Shown: in pieces, positions 24,515-32,870 of the stretch | How the letters are laid out: each line of letters starts with the position of its first letter | Position numbering within the stretch: position 1 is the stretch's first letter | NCBI GenBank assembly: GCA_039555135.1 | Contig: CP114179.1 | Location: forward strand, 62,001 to 126,000 | From: Phycisphaeraceae bacterium D3-23 | GTDB lineage: Bacteria; Planctomycetota; Phycisphaerae; Phycisphaerales; Phycisphaeraceae | Reading direction: 5' to 3' | DNA: 64,000 nucleotides | Made by a program: the position numbers and the translations under genes | Notes under the pieces: generated by a model | What the model saw: the letters and a program-made list of their open reading frames with translations, nothing else | Told to the model about the DNA's origin: nothing | The model's database searches: none

Positions 24515-25219
24515 TTAGCGGCGGCCACGGGCACGGGGTCGGGCACCGGCGGCCTTCGAGGTGATCTCGCCTTCCTTCACTTCGCTGTAAAGGCCCTTGT
24601 AGATCCACACCTTGACACCGATGATGCCGTAGGTCGTGTGCGACTCGGCAAAGCCGTAGTCGATCTCGGCCTGAATAGTCTGCAGCGGGATCGCGCCCAT
24701 GCGGATGTCTTCGCTGCGGCTCATTTCGTGGCCACCCAGGCGGCCCGAGAGCTGGATCTTGACGCCCTTAGCGCCGGCGTTCATCGTGGCCTCGGCCTTC
24801 ATCTTCATCACCCGGCGGAAGCTCGCCCGCTTGGCCAGCTGCTCGGCGATCGAGTAGCACACCAGCTGCGCCTCGGCGTCGGGGTTGCCGACCTCAAGGC
24901 AGTTGATCGAGACCTTGCGGCCGGTCTTGGCCTGGAGCTGGCTGGTCAGCGCGTCGATGTTCGAACCTTTGGGCCCGATGACCAGGCCCGGGCGGGCGGT
25001 CTTGACGATGATCTTCATCTCTTCACGCGTGCGCTCGATATGGATATCCGAGACGGCGGCGAAGGGGCCCCGCTGGTTGAGCTCGCGGTTGAGGAACTCG
25101 CGGACCTTGAAGTCCTCGATGAGCAGCTCGCCGTAGAGCGCCTTGGGCGCGTACCAGCGGCTCTTGTGGGCCTCGGTGATCCCGACGCGGAAGCCAAAGG
25201 GGTGGATTTTCTGTCCCAT
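24515..25219 (-). CDS. rpsC: 30S ribosomal protein S3 (uS3)
   Basis: 234 residues. KH domain GPKGSNIDALTSQLQAKTGR and C-terminal S3 domain with SGRLGGHEMSRSEDIRMGAI. Starts MGQKIHPFGFRVGITEAHKS at ATG 25219. Ends in a basic GARPRARGRR tail. Helps hold mRNA at the entry channel. Confidence 0.97.
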   Translation of the reverse strand: MGQKIHPFGFRVGITEAHKSRWYAPKALYGELLIEDFKVREFLNRELNQRGPFAAVSDIHIERTREEMKIIVKTARPGLVIGPKGSNIDALTSQLQAKTGRKVSINCLEVGNPDAEAQLVCYSIAEQLAKRASFRRVMKMKAEATMNAGAKGVKIQLSGRLGGHEMSRSEDIRMGAIPLQTIQAEIDYGFAESHTTYGIIGVKVWIYKGLYSEVKEGEITSKAAGARPRARGRR

Positions 25220-25268
25220 GGTGGGTACTCGTCTTTGGAGTGAGTCACCCGACATCTCGCCGGGTGGT

Positions 25269-25284
25269 CGGCCGCAAGCGGCCG
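25269..25284. other. 7-bp hairpin in the rplV-rpsC gap
   Basis: CGGCCGC-AA-GCGGCCG in the 79-nt gap upstream of rpsC. Two-base loop; on RNA the loop would open by at least one pair. Confidence 0.45.
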
Positions 25285-25298
25285 GGGGTGTATCAGGT

Positions 25299-25628
25299 TT
25301 ACTTCTCGCCGACCGCCACGGTGATGTGGCTGGTCCGCTTCATGATCGGGTGGGCGCGGCCGCGGTCCTTGGGCTGGAACCGCTTCATGGTCGGGCCCGA
25401 GTCCACGCTCGCCTCGGTGACGACGAGCGCGCGGACGTTGGCCTCGGCCTGGTCGGCGTTGGCGACGGCCGCGTCGAGGACCGTGCGGATCAGCACCGCG
25501 GCGCGGCGCTTGGACATCTGAAGAATGACTGTCGCGTCTTCGACGGACTTGCCACGGATCATATCGATCACGGGGCGCACCTTCGTCGGGCTGATGCGGG
25601 CCATGCGGTGTCGGCTGGTATAAGCCAT
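25299..25628 (-). CDS. rplV: 50S ribosomal protein L22 (uL22)
   Basis: 109 residues. ARISPTKVRPVIDMIRGKSV at the start, AAVANADQAEANVRALVVTE in the middle, and the tunnel hairpin region FQPKDRGRAHPIMKRTSHIT. Normal length, between rpsS and rpsC. Confidence 0.97.
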   Translation of the reverse strand: MAYTSRHRMARISPTKVRPVIDMIRGKSVEDATVILQMSKRRAAVLIRTVLDAAVANADQAEANVRALVVTEASVDSGPTMKRFQPKDRGRAHPIMKRTSHITVAVGEK

Positions 25629-25654
25629 GGTTGAGCTCCGTTACTTCGGTCCGC

Positions 25655-25939
25655 TTATCGTGCGGCGCGTTGTGCCTTGGTGCCGGTCGTGTGTGCGCGG
25701 AAGGTCCGCGTCAGCGAGAACTCGCCGAGCTTGTGCCCGACCATGTCTTCGGTCACGAACACGCTGTTAAAAACTTTGCCGTTGTGCACCAGGAAAGTGT
25801 GCCCGACAAACTCGGGGACGATGGTGCAGGATCGGGCCCAGGTCTTCACCGGCTCGTGCCGGTCCTGCTGGTTCAACTTCTCGATCTTGCGATAGAGCTT
25901 GAAGTTGACGAAGGGGCCTTTTTTCAGTGAACGTGCCAT
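25655..25939 (-). CDS. rpsS: 30S ribosomal protein S19 (uS19)
   Basis: 94 residues. [20 protein letters not shown], then [20 protein letters not shown] and the C-terminal [20 protein letters not shown]. Normal length, between rplB and rplV. Confidence 0.97.
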   Translation of the reverse strand: MARSLKKGPFVNFKLYRKIEKLNQQDRHEPVKTWARSCTIVPEFVGHTFLVHNGKVFNSVFVTEDMVGHKLGEFSLTRTFRAHTTGTKAQRAAR

Positions 25940-25989
25940 AGAGGGCTCTCTGGGTTCTACTCTGGGGTCGGTCGCTTGCCCGTGATAGC

Positions 25990-26004
25990 CCGGCGTCTTG
26001 CCGG
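25990..26004. other. 5-bp hairpin in the rplB-rpsS gap
   Basis: On the plus strand CCGGC-GTCTT-GCCGG. The stem is short, and chance is a fair explanation. Confidence 0.3.
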
Positions 26005-26029
26005 CGGGCGGTCTTGCCTGTCAGTTGGG

Positions 26030-26890
26030 TTAGTCGCGGAGCTTGAGCTGGCCGTAACGCTTGCTGGTGCGTCGGCGGATGATGCGTTTGTTGCTCTGCT
26101 TGCCGCGTTTACGGGTTCCGCCACCCTTGGACAACACGCCGGTCTTGGACGACGGGGGCCGGTTGCCCGACGAGCTGTTGTCGCCGCCGCCCATCGGGTG
26201 TTCGTGGTGGTTCTTGGCCATGCCGCGGACGTGCGGGCGTCGGCCTCGGTTGCGGTTGATGCCGGCCTTACCGAGCTTGACGCGGTTGTGGTCGGAGTTG
26301 CCGACCTCGCCGATCGTCGCCTTGCACTCGACGCTGACCTGGCGGGTTTCGCCCGAGGGCAGGACGAGGGTCGCCCATTTTTCTTCGCGGTTGGTCAGGC
26401 GGGCCGTGTTGCCAGCCGAGCGGCACAGCTGCCCGCCCTTGCCGGGCTGGAGCTCGATGCAGTAGAGGTTCAGCCCCGTCGGGATGTGCTTGATCGGCAT
26501 GCAGTTGCCGGCCTTGGGCTCGATCTTCTCCAGCGAGGAAACAACCGTGTCGCCACTGGTCAACGTCTTGGGCGCGATGATGTACCGCTTCTCGCCGTCC
26601 TCGTACTGGAGCAGCGCGATGTTGGCCGAGCGGTTGGGGTCGTACTCGATGCCGACAACCTTCGCGGTCATGTCATCTTTCTTACGCGACCAGTCGATGC
26701 GGCGGTAGCGCTGCTTGTTGCCGCCGCCGATATTGCGCGCGGTCAGCTTGCCGTGGTGGTTGCGGCCGCCGGTCTTCGACTTCTTTTCCAGAAGCGACTT
26801 CTCGGGCTTGGTCTTGGTGACCTCCGAGTAGAGGTTGACCGAGGCGTTGCGTCGGCCGGCGGTTTTCGGTTTGTAGATGCGGATGGCCAT
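26030..26890 (-). CDS. rplB: 50S ribosomal protein L2 (uL2)
   Basis: 286 residues. Essential for subunit association and peptidyl transfer. The catalytic-region signature VRGMAKNHHEHPMGGGDNSS includes the conserved histidine. Also KTGGRNHHGKLTARNIGGGN and GIEYDPNRSANIALLQYEDG. Ends RRRTSKRYGQLKLRD. Between rplW and rpsS. Confidence 0.98.
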   Translation of the reverse strand: MAIRIYKPKTAGRRNASVNLYSEVTKTKPEKSLLEKKSKTGGRNHHGKLTARNIGGGNKQRYRRIDWSRKKDDMTAKVVGIEYDPNRSANIALLQYEDGEKRYIIAPKTLTSGDTVVSSLEKIEPKAGNCMPIKHIPTGLNLYCIELQPGKGGQLCRSAGNTARLTNREEKWATLVLPSGETRQVSVECKATIGEVGNSDHNRVKLGKAGINRNRGRRPHVRGMAKNHHEHPMGGGDNSSSGNRPPSSKTGVLSKGGGTRKRGKQSNKRIIRRRTSKRYGQLKLRD

Positions 26891-26931
26891 GGGGGCTCTC
26901 TCTCTACGAGCGTGGATCGCTCGGCTTCAAT

Positions 26932-27246
26932 TTAGAACAGGTCGATCCGGTCGTCGGGGTGGAGCTGGACGACGGCCTTCTTCCAGTTAGCGGTCTTTGC
27001 GGGGCCGAACTTCGTGCGGAAGTACTTGCCCTTGCGGATCTGCGTGGCGACCTTCTCGACGCGGACGCCGTAGAGCTCCTGGATCGCGGCACGGATCTCC
27101 GGCTTGCGGGCGGCCTTGTCGACGACGAAGGCGTAGCGGTTGACCGGCTGGCCCTCGCGTTTGCCCTTGGGGATCTCGCGGGAGGCCTCCCAGGTCGACT
27201 TCTCGGTGATGAGCGGACGCTTGATGATGGTGGTGGGCTGTTTCAT
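26932..27246 (-). CDS. rplW: 50S ribosomal protein L23 (uL23)
   Basis: 104 residues. IIKRPLITEKSTWEASREIP, RYAFVVDKAARKPEIRAAIQ, then VEKVATQIRKGKYFRTKFGP. Starts immediately after the rplD stop with no gap, so translation is coupled. Confidence 0.96.
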   Translation of the reverse strand: MKQPTTIIKRPLITEKSTWEASREIPKGKREGQPVNRYAFVVDKAARKPEIRAAIQELYGVRVEKVATQIRKGKYFRTKFGPAKTANWKKAVVQLHPDDRIDLF

Positions 27247-27909
27247 TTAGGCCGCGACCTCCTGGGCGTTGACTTCCTTGACGGAGGCCGTGGTCTTGCT
27301 GATGTAGTCCTCGAACGCCTGCTTGTCGGCGAGGAGGTAGCGGTGGTTGAGCACGTCGAAGGCGTTAAGCCGATCGACGCCGGTCACGTCCACATGTTCG
27401 AGGTTGCGGGCCGACTTGGCGACGGCTTCGCGGGTGTCGCCGAGCGCGACGAGGCAGGTACGGTCGATGCTGAGTGATTCAAGAATCGTGGCGAACTGCT
27501 TGGTCGAGGGGCCGTCAAACGCGAGGCCGTCGATCAGTTTGAGTTCGCCGTCCACGGCCTTGGCCAGGATCGCGTTGCGGTTGGCGAGCTTCCGCATCTT
27601 GGCGGGCATGTCCTGACGCCAGGAGTGGGCGACCTTGGCCTTCGCGCTGCCGCCGCCACGGAGGATGTTGGCTTTCTTGTCGCCGCGGCGGGCGTTGCCC
27701 GTGCCCTTCTGCTTGTAGAGCTTGCGGGTCGAGCCCTGCACCATGCTGCGGTTTTTGGTGGCCTGGTTGAGCGGGCGTTTGTTCGCGTGGAGGCGGACAT
27801 AGGCCTGCTTGAGCAGCGCGTGGCGCACCTCACCGCCGAGCTTCGACTCGTCGAGCTCGTAGGTGCCGGTCTGCTTGCCGGACGTGTTGTAGACGGGTAT
27901 TTCGATCAT
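27247..27909 (-). CDS. rplD: 50S ribosomal protein L4 (uL4)
   Basis: 220 residues. The long tunnel loop is present: STRKLYKQKGTGNARRGDKK, followed by GGSAKAKVAHSWRQDMPAKM. C-terminal Rossmann-like part has LNAFDVLNHRYLLADKQAFE. In E. coli L4 represses its own operon; no such regulation can be read here. Abuts rplW. Confidence 0.96.
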   Translation of the reverse strand: MIEIPVYNTSGKQTGTYELDESKLGGEVRHALLKQAYVRLHANKRPLNQATKNRSMVQGSTRKLYKQKGTGNARRGDKKANILRGGGSAKAKVAHSWRQDMPAKMRKLANRNAILAKAVDGELKLIDGLAFDGPSTKQFATILESLSIDRTCLVALGDTREAVAKSARNLEHVDVTGVDRLNAFDVLNHRYLLADKQAFEDYISKTTASVKEVNAQEVAA

Positions 27910-27973
27910 CGTTCTTTACCTACGGTGCCGGCCGGCCGGTGGGCCGACATGCGTTGGGTTCGCCGCGAGGGGA

Positions 27974-28071
27974 GGCCGATCAGTCGGCCAAATGCCCCTT
28001 CGACTCGGTACGCGAGCCATCATGTCGCGGCGAAGTAGTTTCAGGCCGACGCCCCACGCGGGGAGTCGGCC
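27974..28071. other. Two hairpins sharing the GGCCGA word in the rplC-rplD gap
   Basis: Hairpin 1 is GGCCGA-TCAG-TCGGCC (27974-27989). Hairpin 2 is GGCCGAC ... GTCGGCC (28044-28071) with an inner CCCC-ACGC-GGGG stem. Both lie in the 174-nt gap, the second only 12 nt after the rplC stop. The shared stem word suggests a common origin or alternative pairing. Confidence 0.5.
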
Positions 28072-28083
28072 GACTTTCAATGC

Positions 28084-28755
28084 CTAGGCGTTCTTTGCCT
28101 TGCGCTTGTACAAGCGGGTTGCCTCCCGAACCATCACCATGCCCTTGTTCGCGCCGGGGACGGGCCCCTTCACGAGCAGCAGGCCCTGTTCCTTATCAAT
28201 GCCGACGACCTCAACGGATCGCACGGTCACGCGTTCGTTGCCCATCCGGCCCGCCATGCGGATGCCCTTCTTGGGCTTGCCGGTACCGAGGTTGCTCGAT
28301 CGGCCGCCGATCGAGCCCGGGCTGCGGTGCTTGCGCTCGACGCCGTGGCTGGCTTCCTGGCCCTTGAACCCGTGACGCTTCATCGCGCCCTGGGTCCCCT
28401 TGCCTTTGCTTGTGCCGACCACATCGACGTACTTGATCTCGTCGAATGCGTCGACGGCGATCTCCTGGCCCAGCTCGTAGTTGGCCGACTCGCCCTCGCC
28501 CAGCCGCATCTCGCGGTGGAAACGCTTGGCGCCGAAGCCGGCCTTCGCGTCGTGGCCGATCATCGGGAAGGTCGAGTTGCGGGCCTTGACGTCTTCAAAC
28601 GCGATCTGGATCGCGTCGTAGCCGTCTGACTCCATGCTCTTGACCTGCGACACAAAGCACGGGCCGGCCTGGATGATGGTGACGGGGATGTTCTTCCCGT
28701 CGCCGTCGTAGTACCGGGTCATGCCAATTTTGCGGCCGAGGATTGCGGTAGCCAT
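28084..28755 (-). CDS. rplC: 50S ribosomal protein L3 (uL3)
   Basis: 223 residues. MATAILGRKIGMTRYYDGDG at the start, then KGKGTQGAMKRHGFKGQEAS and GSIGGRSSNLGTGKPKKGIR. ATG 28755 is the family start; a much longer upstream frame is spurious. The 136-nt gap to rpsJ holds no gene. Confidence 0.97.
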   Translation of the reverse strand: MATAILGRKIGMTRYYDGDGKNIPVTIIQAGPCFVSQVKSMESDGYDAIQIAFEDVKARNSTFPMIGHDAKAGFGAKRFHREMRLGEGESANYELGQEIAVDAFDEIKYVDVVGTSKGKGTQGAMKRHGFKGQEASHGVERKHRSPGSIGGRSSNLGTGKPKKGIRMAGRMGNERVTVRSVEVVGIDKEQGLLLVKGPVPGANKGMVMVREATRLYKRKAKNA

Positions 28756-28891
28756 GGTGGTCATCTCCTGAGGTGCTCGGCGGGCCGAGCGGATCGTGGC
28801 ACTTGCCAGAGGATCATGCCCCTGCTTGATTGCGTGTGAAGCGGGCCGTTTCCGGCCCGCGGTTTGTTCGTTCGATGCGTACCCGGCGGGG

Positions 28892-29200
28892 CTACGCCTT
28901 GATCTTGACGAAGACACCGGCGGGGACGACCAGGCGGTTGAGCGCCTCGATGGTCCGGGGGGTGTATTCCTTGATGTCGATGATCCGCTTGTGGGTGCGG
29001 ATCTCGAACTGCTCACGGCTCTTCTTATCAACGTGCGGGCCACGCAAGACGGTGTAGCGTTCGATACGCGTGGGCAGCGGGATCGGCCCCGAGACGCGTG
29101 CGTTCGTTCGCTTGGCGTGGTCGACGATATCTTTTGCCGAGGCATCGAGTGCCTGGTGATCGTACGCTTCCATCCGAATTCGAATCTTGCCTGCCTGCAT
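28892..29200 (-). CDS. rpsJ: 30S ribosomal protein S10 (uS10)
   Basis: 102 residues, normal length. [60 protein letters not shown]. First gene of the cluster: no tuf, fusA, rpsG or rpsL lies upstream within the window. Its promoter is at 29281-29308, giving a leader of about 75 nt. Confidence 0.97.
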   Translation of the reverse strand: MQAGKIRIRMEAYDHQALDASAKDIVDHAKRTNARVSGPIPLPTRIERYTVLRGPHVDKKSREQFEIRTHKRIIDIKEYTPRTIEALNRLVVPAGVFVKIKA

Positions 29201-29280
29201 GCCAAAGAGCCCTGCTTACGACGTTTACGTTCGTCATGCCGCCGCAAAACCCAACGGGTCCAGCCGGAGGCGAGCCGCGT

Positions 29281-29308
29281 AGTGTACCTATCCCCGGGCC
29301 CCTGTCAA
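29281..29308 (-). promoter_or_regulatory. Sigma-70-type promoter of the ribosomal operon
   Basis: On the minus strand TTGACA, a 16-nt spacer, then TACACT. This is the best promoter in the window. It lies 81 nt before the rpsJ start and should drive the S10-spc-alpha cluster. The rest of the 314-nt gap (29201-29514) holds C-runs and no gene. Confidence 0.8.
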
Positions 29309-29473
29309 CGCGACCCCCCTCGGCTTTTTGAGATTTTTCTGACGCCCTGGGCCAACCGATTCCTTCATCCCTGACCTGCCCCCCGAAGCCGACAGATTCC
29401 ATCGGTGGGTCACGCAGGGGCAACTCCCCCACCCCCCCGCAACCGGATACCCAAAAAACCTCCATCCCCCCAC

Positions 29474-29502
29474 TGGCCGACCCACGAATCAGCCGATATA
29501 CT
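29474..29502 (+). promoter_or_regulatory. Candidate promoter of tRNA-Ala
   Basis: TATACT at 29497-29502, 12 nt before the tRNA 5' end, with a weak -35 (TGGCCG, 17-nt spacer). The -10 is convincing; the -35 is not. Confidence 0.55.
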
Positions 29503-29514
29503 CCCCGCCCCCTT

Positions 29515-29587
29515 GGGGCGTTAGCTCAGTTGGTAGAGCGGTTGCTTTGCAAGCAACAGGTCATCGGTTCGACCCCGATACGCTCCA
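29515..29587 (+). tRNA. tRNA-Ala, anticodon UGC
   Basis: 73 nt. Acceptor GGGGCGT pairs with ACGCTCC; D arm AGCTCAGTTGGTAGAGC; anticodon stem GTTGC/GCAAC with loop TTTGCAA, so anticodon TGC; T arm with GGTTCGACCCC; discriminator A. CCA is not encoded. Its 3' end and terminator are duplicated at 31184-31271. Confidence 0.96.
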
Positions 29588-29650
29588 TCCCCCAAAGCCG
29601 CAGGGCCGGTTGCGACAGCAGCCGACCCGATGCGGCTTTTTTCATGCGCC
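29561..29650 (+). repeat. Direct repeat copy 1: tRNA-Ala 3' end plus terminator
   Basis: About 90 nt from the T arm of tRNA-Ala through its terminator to CATGCGCC. It is repeated with few differences at 31184-31271 in the same orientation. The copies enclose 1.5 kb carrying the PEP-CTERM gene. Confidence 0.85.
29594..29642 (+). terminator. Rho-independent terminator of tRNA-Ala
   Basis: Stem AAAGCCGCA / TGCGGCTTT with an inner GGTTGC/GCAGCC stem, ending in six Ts. Begins 7 nt after the tRNA. Confidence 0.85.
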
Positions 29651-29822
29651 AGCGGGATTTGATCTGGTTCTTGCGGCGTAGCGGGTACGTCGGCCTGCGA
29701 CACGCTACGGCCGTCGGCGACCGTGACGGGTATGTCTATGAGTGTGTCAAACCGCGATACCCGCCGCTTGCGTCGTCGGGTAAGCGGTTGAGGGCTTCGG
29801 CGAGGTTGGGGGCCTACAGGGG

Positions 29823-30887
29823 CTATCGCCGGCGTCGTAGCAAGGCGAAGCCGCCGAGGCCGAAGACAGCTAGCGTGCCGGGTTCAGGGACCACGTTAGG
29901 GGGTGTGCCATCGCCCCAGTTGTCGAGGACGATCTGGAGGTCGGCCTGCCCGATCAGGCCGTCGCCGCTGCCGTCGCCTTGCGCGAGGTTCCCGGCCGTG
30001 ACGGCGTCGCCCCAGTTGGCAAGGAGGATGTCAAGGTCTGCTGCTCCGACGAAGCCGTCTGCGTTGTAGTCGCCAAGTTCAGTGACATCGTCGATCCTCG
30101 CATTTACAGTCAGACCCGATAGGAAGTTGATGCTCAGGTCGCTGTCGCCGGGGTTGAAGGCCACGCTGAACGAGCCGGAAGCCGAGTCGCCTAGCGGGAG
30201 CACCGAATCCGCCGAGTGAAACTCGACGAAGTCAAAGTATGGCGTATCGGGGACCGCATCAAAGACTTCAAACATGTACTCGTTGCCGGAGGCGTCATCG
30301 ACGGCGCGGCCGTTGACGTTCAGCCCCTCGCCGAACACGGAAGTGGACCCCGGCAAAAAGGTTGTATCCAGCGAGCCGGTGAGCTCGGCCTCGTAGGAAA
30401 ACTCAAACGTGAACGCGACGCTTGTATCGCTGAAGGATGTGAAGAACAACTCGGCGTCACTGGCGACCTGGCCAAAGAACACGGCACCGGGAGTCGAGAC
30501 GGTGGCGAAGGCGTCCATCGTCAGCATGAAGCTGTCGCCGATCCCGAACGCGTCCATGTCGATGTCATCCACGAACGGGTCCAGCCCGTTGACAAGCTGC
30601 ATCTCGGACGCGCTGCCAAAGCCGACGCTGCCGGGCGGGTTGCTCGGCCCACCGCCCATGAACGTGTTCGTGTTGGGCCCAAAGTCCTCGAACTGCAAGT
30701 CTCCGACCTCCGACGAGGTCTCGAAGACGGCCGAGCGCATCTCGTTCGTGGCCGTGTCCGTGTAGATGACATCGTCCAGAGTGAAGGTCAATTGCAGCCG
30801 GGCATCGGCGGCATTGGCCCTGGCCTCGGAGACAACAAAGCAGGCCGAAACAGCCAGGCATCCGATCATTAGACGGCGATTGTTCAT
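29823..30887 (-). CDS. PEP-CTERM sorted extracellular protein with dockerin-like repeats
   Basis: 354 residues. Signal peptide at 1-24 (cleavage near ARANA). The middle (about 30-265) is a beta-rich, Asp/Ser/Thr-rich secreted domain with no recognised family. Two dockerin-type calcium loops follow: DYNADGFVGAADLDILLANW and DGSGDGLIGQADLQIVLDNW. The C-terminus is a PEP-CTERM signal: VPEPGTLAVFGLGGFALLRR ending in RR. An exosortase would process it for surface display; none is in the window. Strong AGGAGAG ribosome site. It lies between two copies of the tRNA-Ala 3' end, opposite in direction to the tRNA. Confidence 0.92.
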   Translation of the reverse strand: MNNRRLMIGCLAVSACFVVSEARANAADARLQLTFTLDDVIYTDTATNEMRSAVFETSSEVGDLQFEDFGPNTNTFMGGGPSNPPGSVGFGSASEMQLVNGLDPFVDDIDMDAFGIGDSFMLTMDAFATVSTPGAVFFGQVASDAELFFTSFSDTSVAFTFEFSYEAELTGSLDTTFLPGSTSVFGEGLNVNGRAVDDASGNEYMFEVFDAVPDTPYFDFVEFHSADSVLPLGDSASGSFSVAFNPGDSDLSINFLSGLTVNARIDDVTELGDYNADGFVGAADLDILLANWGDAVTAGNLAQGDGSGDGLIGQADLQIVLDNWGDGTPPNVVPEPGTLAVFGLGGFALLRRRR

Positions 30888-31183
30888 CTTGTAACTCTCC
30901 TAGAGGGAGTAGAGGTAGGCCCACCCAGCAACGCTGCGGGGCGGTAAAGGACACGGCTACCGTGGACCGACGGGCGGCACACGGGGATGCGCTCCTATGC
31001 CTATGCGACAACCAGCCGGGGGCGGGGCCATCGGGCTTCTTTTTTTTACAGACCTTCCTCGCCGGTCGCATGCCGCGTCCATCCCCGAGCCCGTTTTCGA
31101 GCGGTACGCCGCAGTATTGGTCCCCGGAGTAGGGCCGAGGTCGCACCAAGCAAAACCACCGAGCCGCCAGGGCCGGGGTTGTT
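30888..31183. other. Non-coding stretch upstream of the PEP-CTERM gene
   Basis: No credible gene. It should hold the promoter of the PEP-CTERM gene, but no clear -35/-10 pair is visible. A run of eight Ts lies near 31043 on the plus strand without a convincing stem. Confidence 0.5.
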
Positions 31184-31271
31184 TCATGGGTTCGACCCCG
31201 ATACGCACCACCCCCAAGCCGCAGGGCCGATTGCGACAGCAGCCGACCCGATGCGGCTTTTTTCATGCGCC
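31184..31271 (+). repeat. Direct repeat copy 2: tRNA-Ala 3' fragment plus terminator
   Basis: Repeats 29561-29650 with a few substitutions and a 2-nt shortening, including the GGTTCGACCCCGATACGC segment and the whole terminator stem with T-run. The 5' two thirds of a tRNA are missing, so it is a remnant, not a tRNA gene. It looks like an attachment-type flank or the scar of a tandem duplication. Confidence 0.85.
31216..31263 (+). terminator. Duplicated tRNA-type terminator
   Basis: AAGCCGCA / TGCGGCTT stem with six Ts on the plus strand. No plus-strand gene precedes it, so it seems vestigial. It is part of the second repeat copy. Confidence 0.7.
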
Positions 31272-31383
31272 GGTACCCCTGCCCGCCGCATGCGTCATAG
31301 CGCGGAGCACCTGCATCGACCCGCGACACCGCCAACGGCGGATGCCGGGCGGGCGATCGGCGATCTCGTGCGTTGGCTGATAT

Positions 31384-32571
31384 CTACGCCGTGACGGCCG
31401 ACCCGCGTCGCTTGCGATGAAAGAACCAGAGCAACGCTACCATTGCCCCCGCGATGAGCAAAAATGGGATCACGAATACAACCTTCGACGCTGTCAGATG
31501 GCTCAATCGGCCGGGCTTTCCACCCGCCTGGGCCACATCCAATGCCGGTGCCTTGTAATACTTCGCGGCGAACTCGGCATCGAGGTCTTTCCCCGCCGCG
31601 GCCCAAGCGCGCTGATCCGCTTCGATCTCGGCGAAAAACGCGTCGCCTTGAGCGATCTCTTTTTTTAGGTCCGCTTCGACTTGAGCAAGTGTTACGCCAC
31701 GTTGCATCTCCAGCGCCTCTTCGGCCAACACGCGATACGCGGCCGAGGCGTCGCCTTCCGTCTCATAGGACGCCTTCAAGTATGCACGGGAGGCCAGCAT
31801 TTTGGCATCGACGCCGAGCCCGACCGCAAGCATGAGGTCGCCCAGCGCTTCGAGCAGGATTGGCGAGTCGTAGTTCCCGAAACGCATCATGCCCAGGATA
31901 CCCTTGACCGCACGGGCCAATTCAACGTCGCGATCGGCCCTGTCGGTGCCCTGCATATGGAGGACGAACAACGAGAAACTCTCGGCATAACTCGGCCGCC
32001 CTTGTGCGTCTTCGTCTGACTGGTCCCAGGCCTCAAACCCAAAAACTGCCTGATCACGCAGCGGCAGCGTGCTCTCACCTTCCCCCGCACGCACCATCAG
32101 CACATACTCCACCAACAGCTTCTGATAAATCTCCCGGCCAAAGTGCGCCTCGGGGTTAATCTCGATCGCCTTCTCGATGTGCTCCAGACCCGCTTCGAGT
32201 TCGCCGGCATGGATGTGAAACGTGCCCAGGTTCGCGTGCGACTCGTACCGGCCTTCGTCGGGCCAGCGCTCCATCTTCGCGCGGATGGTTGCGATCGCCT
32301 CGTCCTGTCGGCCGAGTTTGTCGTAGGACACGGCGATGTCGTCGTAGTCGGCCGGGGTGCGCTGGGCCAAGGGCGTTTGCTCGCGGTCTTCGATCCGCCA
32401 TTCGTAATGGGCCGGCGAGTGCCGGACAAACAGCCCCGCGATCAGCTCGTGCGCCTCGGGGAAGCGTTCCCGCTCCATCGCGATCGTGTCGTAGTCCCAC
32501 TCACACGCCTGCAGCATGTCTGGTGTCGCGAGCATCAGGCCGGCCAGGATCAACGCCAGAAAAGTTCGCAT
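31384..32571 (-). CDS. TPR-containing membrane-anchored protein
   Basis: 395 residues. Signal peptide at 1-22 (MRTFLALILAGLMLATPDML), then helical repeats; SYDKLGRQDEAIATIRAKME and NLGTFHIHAGELEAGLEHIE look like TPR units at about residues 80-150. A single transmembrane helix near the C-terminus (VVFVIPFLLIAGAMVALLWF) is followed by HRKRRGSAVTA. The bulk of the protein is thus expected in the periplasm. Function unknown; TPR proteins usually scaffold complexes. Ribosome site GAGGAAC. Confidence 0.8.
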   Translation of the reverse strand: MRTFLALILAGLMLATPDMLQACEWDYDTIAMERERFPEAHELIAGLFVRHSPAHYEWRIEDREQTPLAQRTPADYDDIAVSYDKLGRQDEAIATIRAKMERWPDEGRYESHANLGTFHIHAGELEAGLEHIEKAIEINPEAHFGREIYQKLLVEYVLMVRAGEGESTLPLRDQAVFGFEAWDQSDEDAQGRPSYAESFSLFVLHMQGTDRADRDVELARAVKGILGMMRFGNYDSPILLEALGDLMLAVGLGVDAKMLASRAYLKASYETEGDASAAYRVLAEEALEMQRGVTLAQVEADLKKEIAQGDAFFAEIEADQRAWAAAGKDLDAEFAAKYYKAPALDVAQAGGKPGRLSHLTASKVVFVIPFLLIAGAMVALLWFFHRKRRGSAVTA

Positions 32572-32870
32572 GTCGGGTTCCTCGGAGGTTGTAACGCCAG
32601 ACTCTGCACACCGCCCGCGCCGGCGGTATCACACTGCCGTCGCGAGTACTGATAGGATTTTATCGCACCTGCGCTGTGAACCGAAGCGTCGTGTTGGAAA
32701 GCACTACGTTTTCGGCGGGTGTGTGTGCCCCGCAGATCGCGGGTTAGCGCGGCCTACCTGCGATTGCCCGCTAAGCCGCGAGCGGCGGGCTGTGGAGAGC
32801 GGAGCGCTCGGCGCGGATGGCGGACTCTGGTAGCTTGAGCGCGCCCCCTACCGCCTACCGGAGACGACCG
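32572..32870. other. Divergent gap with a GGTTAGC-type palindrome
   Basis: Separates the TPR gene and the sppA-like gene. Holds GCGGGTTAGCGCGGC (about 32739-32753) and a related inverted segment GCCCGCTAAGCCGCGAGCGG (from 32766). They share the GTTAGC/GCTAA word seen at other loci. No gene; promoters presumably lie here but none is clear. Confidence 0.45.

Noticed and set aside
29588-31183. Complete integrative element next to tRNA-Ala
   Set aside because: No integrase, excisionase or replication gene lies between the repeats, so only a remnant or cassette can be argued.
31184-31271. Second tRNA gene
   Set aside because: Only the T arm and 3' end are present; no anticodon arm or D arm can be folded upstream, so it is a remnant.
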